7,759 bases of DNA from Bacteroidaceae bacterium. Lineage in GTDB: Bacteria > Bacteroidota > Bacteroidia > Bacteroidales > Bacteroidaceae. Position numbers and translations under genes: made by a program. Location of the stretch: NCBI GenBank assembly GCA_017961965.1, contig JAGCWG010000133.1, positions 1 through 7,759 on the forward strand. Direction: 5' to 3'. This document shows, piece by piece, positions 5,501-7,759 of this stretch (the first letter of the stretch is position 1; the number at the start of each line of letters is the position of its first letter). The notes beneath the pieces were generated by a model, which saw only the letters and a program-made list of their open reading frames with translations, was not told the DNA's origin and ran no database searches.

Positions 5501-7759
5501 TTCTTCCAGTCCTCCGAATCCAGCCGTCTCCACATGACCGCTCATGTTTACTGTACCGAGGTCGCTCAACTGGATGTTCATGTTTCCCTGTGCAGCCCAA
5601 CCACCTTCGTTGTTGTAGTCTTGCATACGTAGTTCGTTCACCCATACTTCCACGGAACCTGTCTTGCGTCCGTTGTTGCGAACACCTATCATCACGGTCT
5701 TAATCTCTCCGAGTGATGGATTACCCATGACGCTCACCTTGTTTGCAGCCTTGTCAGGGTCGTACTCATAGTAGAGCTGGGTGTAACTTGCATTGCCCTT
5801 TGCGCGTTCCATGTTACGGCGATGCTTGATGTTGGTGAATACGTCGAAGTTGATGTCGAGCATGTTGCTTTCAGGCCATACGCTCTGACATCCGTGTGTA
5901 GTATATGTGTCGTAGTGACCCTCTGGTGTTATCTTGAGAGGTATCTCGTATTCGTAGTAGTTATTCTTGTAGTCGCTGCCGAGACGGAGGAACACGCTCA
6001 TCTGGTCATCCTGCAACTCATGGTCGTTCTCAAGGGCGTTGGCGTGTACAAACATCTGGAGGTGCTTGTAGTTGCGGAAGTCGAAGTTCATGTTCTTGTA
6101 CACCGCACGTGCATCACCACTTGCAAGGTTCTCTACAACCATAGATAGGGCTGCCTCGTTCTCTTGGCTTAACTGTGGCTGGCTTGGGTCGAGCACACGT
6201 GTGATTCCCGGAGGAAGCACGTAGTTGACTGGTGTCTTGTCGTTGTTCTCCTCGATGTTCACGGATGCAGTCTTGATTGAACCGCTCACGCTTGGCTTTG
6301 TTCCTGTGAAGAGCGCCTGCTGATAGTTACGCCATTCTCCATGTACGAGTGAGAGGGATGCAAGACGGAGCACGACAGGCTTCTCAAAGTCTGTCATGTA
6401 CATACGGATGAAACGGATGCTGCTGAAGTCGTTGATGCTTCCCTGTTTGCCTTGGTACTGCTCCACAGGTATGCGGAACAGATACCATGTTGCTGATTCC
6501 GTCTTACCGTTACGGAGTGATACCTTTGTCTCGCGTGAATCCACGATGAAGTTCTTACCTACCTGCAACTCGTTAGGTGCAATATCCACCTTGTACTCGA
6601 AAAAGTTCTCGTACTCGTTCATGGTGTAGTCCATGTTTGTGTCCTCGCAGTCAGGCTTAGTCTTATAGGCAGTACTGTACTTCTCGCCTGAGTCTTCGGA
6701 GTTAGGTGAGTTGCCCTGTGGCGAATTGATATGCTTGTATCTGTCGAGGATTGATGTCTGGTGTGCATCGAAGTCTGAACCACGGAAATAGTGGTAGTTG
6801 TCACCAGCTGGGTCTTCAAAGAGAGAGTCGAACACCTCGCTACTTACCTTGCCTTTCACCTCGTTGAGATAGTTGGCGTAGGTAGGATAGCTGCGCTCGT
6901 CAGCATCTGAGAGACCGTTGAAACCAAGGTCTTGCTTCTGGCGTGCTCCGCTCTCGTTTGAGAATGAATAAACCACGGACTTCTCTGCAGGTACACGTCC
7001 CCATACCGTCTCTGTGTAGTTTGTTCCGTTCACAGGCATACCACTCTCGTAGCCTTTCTTTCCGTCCTTGAGGATATCCTCGCTTACGTCTCCGAGGTTG
7101 AAGTAGAGGCTTCCTCCGTATGACTTGTCATCCTTGGAGTAGATGAATGGGTCAAGCATCCAGAACTCGATATACTGCACGTTGCTTGTCTCGAAGTCAC
7201 TACGGTCGATAGGACGCATCATACCTCCCCAGTTATTCTTAGGGTCATTGAGATGACCGTTGGTCTTGAGGTCTGGGTTCAGGTTGTATGGTCCGCGCTC
7301 GTCAGGATAGTATGCGAGGTTGAGGATGCTGAGAGTGTTGCTCTCACCTGTGTTCACGTCCTTGTTTGGATACACCTCACGCACATACACCTCACGCACA
7401 TAGTGGTTTGACAGCTGTTCCATGTCGCTCTTGATGTGCGCAGGTGTGAGTGAACTGCTCTTGCGTGTGAAGAGAGGGTCTATGTTGTACCATGCAAGGA
7501 GGGCACGGTTGTAGCTGTACTTCACATCGTTTGTGAGGTTTCCGTTCGCAAGGTTTGATGGAGTGGAAGAGAGCGTCCAGTCGTAAGGATTACTGATATC
7601 CTCCTTTGTGTTGGTATGCTCAAAGTCATCTACATACGAAGCATTACCCTGCACACCACTTGCATTTCCAGCTATGAGTTGTGCAAACTCTCCTGTGAAT
7701 GATATGTTGGATGGGGCAGAGAGTTCGAGGAGTGGCAACTTGTCTATCATGTTGGTCAT
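2579..7759 (-). CDS. sprA: SprA/Sov, T9SS outer-membrane translocon, C-terminal 1726 residues (5' truncated by window edge)
   Basis: SprA (Sov in Porphyromonas) is the giant outer-membrane beta-barrel through which folded T9SS cargo passes; in gliding species it also serves motility. Family signatures seen, numbered from the window edge: NASYVDDFE (39-47); the GGMMRPI...VQYIEFWMLDPF region (about 177-206); repeated amphipathic beta-strands; VEVWVNELRMQDYNNEGGWAA (about 700-720); and a strand-rich C-terminus ending in FGFSMKFSLTR, typical of an outer-membrane barrel. Known homologues are about 2,400-2,500 residues, so roughly 700 N-terminal residues, including the signal peptide, lie beyond the right edge. 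The ATG at 7757-7759 is a chance internal Met, not the start. Two Lys/Asn/Ser-rich hydrophilic segments (about 1103-1153 and 1609-1636) interrupt the strands and are probably exposed loops or linkers. The frame is open throughout with no sign of frameshift. T9SS partners such as PorV or the plug protein are not in the window. Confidence 0.95.
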   Translation of the reverse strand: MTNMIDKLPLLELSAPSNISFTGEFAQLIAGNASGVQGNASYVDDFEHTNTKEDISNPYDWTLSSTPSNLANGNLTNDVKYSYNRALLAWYNIDPLFTRKSSSLTPAHIKSDMEQLSNHYVREVYVREVYPNKDVNTGESNTLSILNLAYYPDERGPYNLNPDLKTNGHLNDPKNNWGGMMRPIDRSDFETSNVQYIEFWMLDPFIYSKDDKSYGGSLYFNLGDVSEDILKDGKKGYESGMPVNGTNYTETVWGRVPAEKSVVYSFSNESGARQKQDLGFNGLSDADERSYPTYANYLNEVKGKVSSEVFDSLFEDPAGDNYHYFRGSDFDAHQTSILDRYKHINSPQGNSPNSEDSGEKYSTAYKTKPDCEDTNMDYTMNEYENFFEYKVDIAPNELQVGKNFIVDSRETKVSLRNGKTESATWYLFRIPVEQYQGKQGSINDFSSIRFIRMYMTDFEKPVVLRLASLSLVHGEWRNYQQALFTGTKPSVSGSIKTASVNIEENNDKTPVNYVLPPGITRVLDPSQPQLSQENEAALSMVVENLASGDARAVYKNMNFDFRNYKHLQMFVHANALENDHELQDDQMSVFLRLGSDYKNNYYEYEIPLKITPEGHYDTYTTHGCQSVWPESNMLDINFDVFTNIKHRRNMERAKGNASYTQLYYEYDPDKAANKVSVMGNPSLGEIKTVMIGVRNNGRKTGSVEVWVNELRMQDYNNEGGWAAQGNMNIQLSDLGTVNMSGHVETAGFGGLEEGVSARRNDNLYEWSITTQIELGKLFPESWKMNLPVYYSYSWEKISPKYNPFDTDMLLKDALNECATKAERDSLSSLTESVVKNKNFSLSNWRSSYRSRKPMPYDPANFTISYSYSQRYKTGETTVYENDQNWKASLGYNYSPKYKTWEPFKKMNGKSKWLDIVKAQNLNYAPQNISFNTEITRAYHEFQERDIDAGTKLPLTFAEQFLWNRDLSVRWDIFKSLKMTWTSATHAEIEEPYTVINKDLYPDRYAAWKDSVKRSLLSLGRPLTYGSTFNASYNVPLNKIPILAWMTADVSYNSSYNWTRGTELEDGTSLGHTAVTHRALNINTRLNFEGIYKKVKFLADVEERFSGNGSKNQKNVKNLGRNASNARNTRNAKNSKDGEGDDNEDGENSKKNKGFTQEIVLNDSTTTEVKHGQNSKRIIVRATTKSGKTYDLKYSKVDANTIKIKNLDTVGIKLNVIAKQPLGENKLFKVAQAATRVLMLLRNASISYKNTYALTLPGFKTEIGDAFGQKGVNGMLSPGLDFAFGMVGDGYINKAARNGWLMQNDSNITTPATTSGTEDLQLKMTLEPFKDFKIDVHGSRTTNRSKSIQFMYDGMPSTRSGSFNMTVLTISTAFAGSGNIGNGYASKPFDKFLEYLPIMKDRIEQKYANTVYPFNAGKYAGQKYNPELGGVDMYSGDVMIPAFLAAYSGKNAFSNPLDIFPTIASIMPNWTIKYSGLTKIDWFANHFKSFNINHAYKSVYSVGSYNTYSSYMEYMDDMGFIADVTTGNPIPSSIYNVSTVSINETFSPLIGVDMTLNSGLTAKMEYKKSRALNLSMTSVALTENYSNDIVIGFGYKLKDIELFGAKKIQSTTPKSKSRKNSKNKNSKEDTKQTQRRVGGVSHDLNIRCDFSYRMQSALNRNIATATTTATSGSTAYKLAMTADYTFSRLLTLSGYLDWQKNVPLVSASAYPTITADFGFSMKFSLTR
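7371..7400. repeat. Exact 15-base tandem duplication inside sprA
   Basis: The unit TACACCTCACGCACA occurs twice in a row (7371-7385, 7386-7400). In the protein this gives a doubled VREVY, in HYVREVYVREVYPNKD. The unit is five codons, so copy changes would keep the frame. Homologues seem to have a segment of similar length here, so this may be local sequence convergence rather than a new insertion; that is from memory. Confidence 0.8.

Noticed and set aside
7757..7759. ATG at the right edge as the start of sprA
   Set aside because: The residues that follow match the middle of SprA, no signal peptide is present, and family members are about 700 residues longer. The ATG is at the window edge by chance.

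Overview
The window looks like chromosomal DNA of a member of the Bacteroidota, most likely order Bacteroidales and Prevotella-like. The main evidence is a very long SprA/Sov-type outer-membrane protein of the type IX secretion system (T9SS), which is restricted to this phylum. Supporting evidence is the A/T-rich intergenic DNA built from TTAATTTTT-type and CATTCTT-type short repeats, and the absence of clear Shine-Dalgarno sequences. The genus-level guess is weak.

Layout, left to right. Positions 1-150 (+ strand) hold the last 49 codons of an S8 serine peptidase gene that enters from outside the window. Positions 151-301 are A/T-rich, mostly palindromic intergenic DNA between two convergent genes. 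Positions 302-1708 (- strand) hold a complete secreted subtilisin-like (S8) peptidase whose 3' end is an inverted near-copy of positions 1-150. Positions 1705-2397 (- strand) hold an unrecognised 230-residue, probably cytoplasmic protein that overlaps the peptidase start by 4 bases (ATGA). Positions 2398-2578 are a 181-base intergenic region with two short tandem repeats: a 9-base CTAG repeat inside a hairpin, and a 7-base repeat directly after the sprA stop. Positions 2579-7759 (- strand) hold the C-terminal 1726 residues of SprA, whose N-terminal part lies beyond the right edge.

The three minus-strand genes share one direction: sprA, then the unknown protein, then the peptidase. SprA is the outer-membrane translocon through which T9SS cargo leaves the cell. 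The last two genes are probably translationally coupled. Whether sprA shares their transcript is uncertain, because the structured repeat region lies between them. The peptidase has a signal peptide but no visible T9SS C-terminal sorting domain, so it may stay in the periplasm or be exported another way.

The most unusual structure is at the left end. The two S8 peptidase 3' ends face each other as inverted repeats that extend through most of the spacer. The outermost 99 bases are identical, and all differences lie closer to the stop codons. This could be a real convergent paralogue pair kept alike by gene conversion, or it could mark an assembly break at a repeat. I see no clearly new multi-gene system, RNA gene, CRISPR array or insertion sequence.
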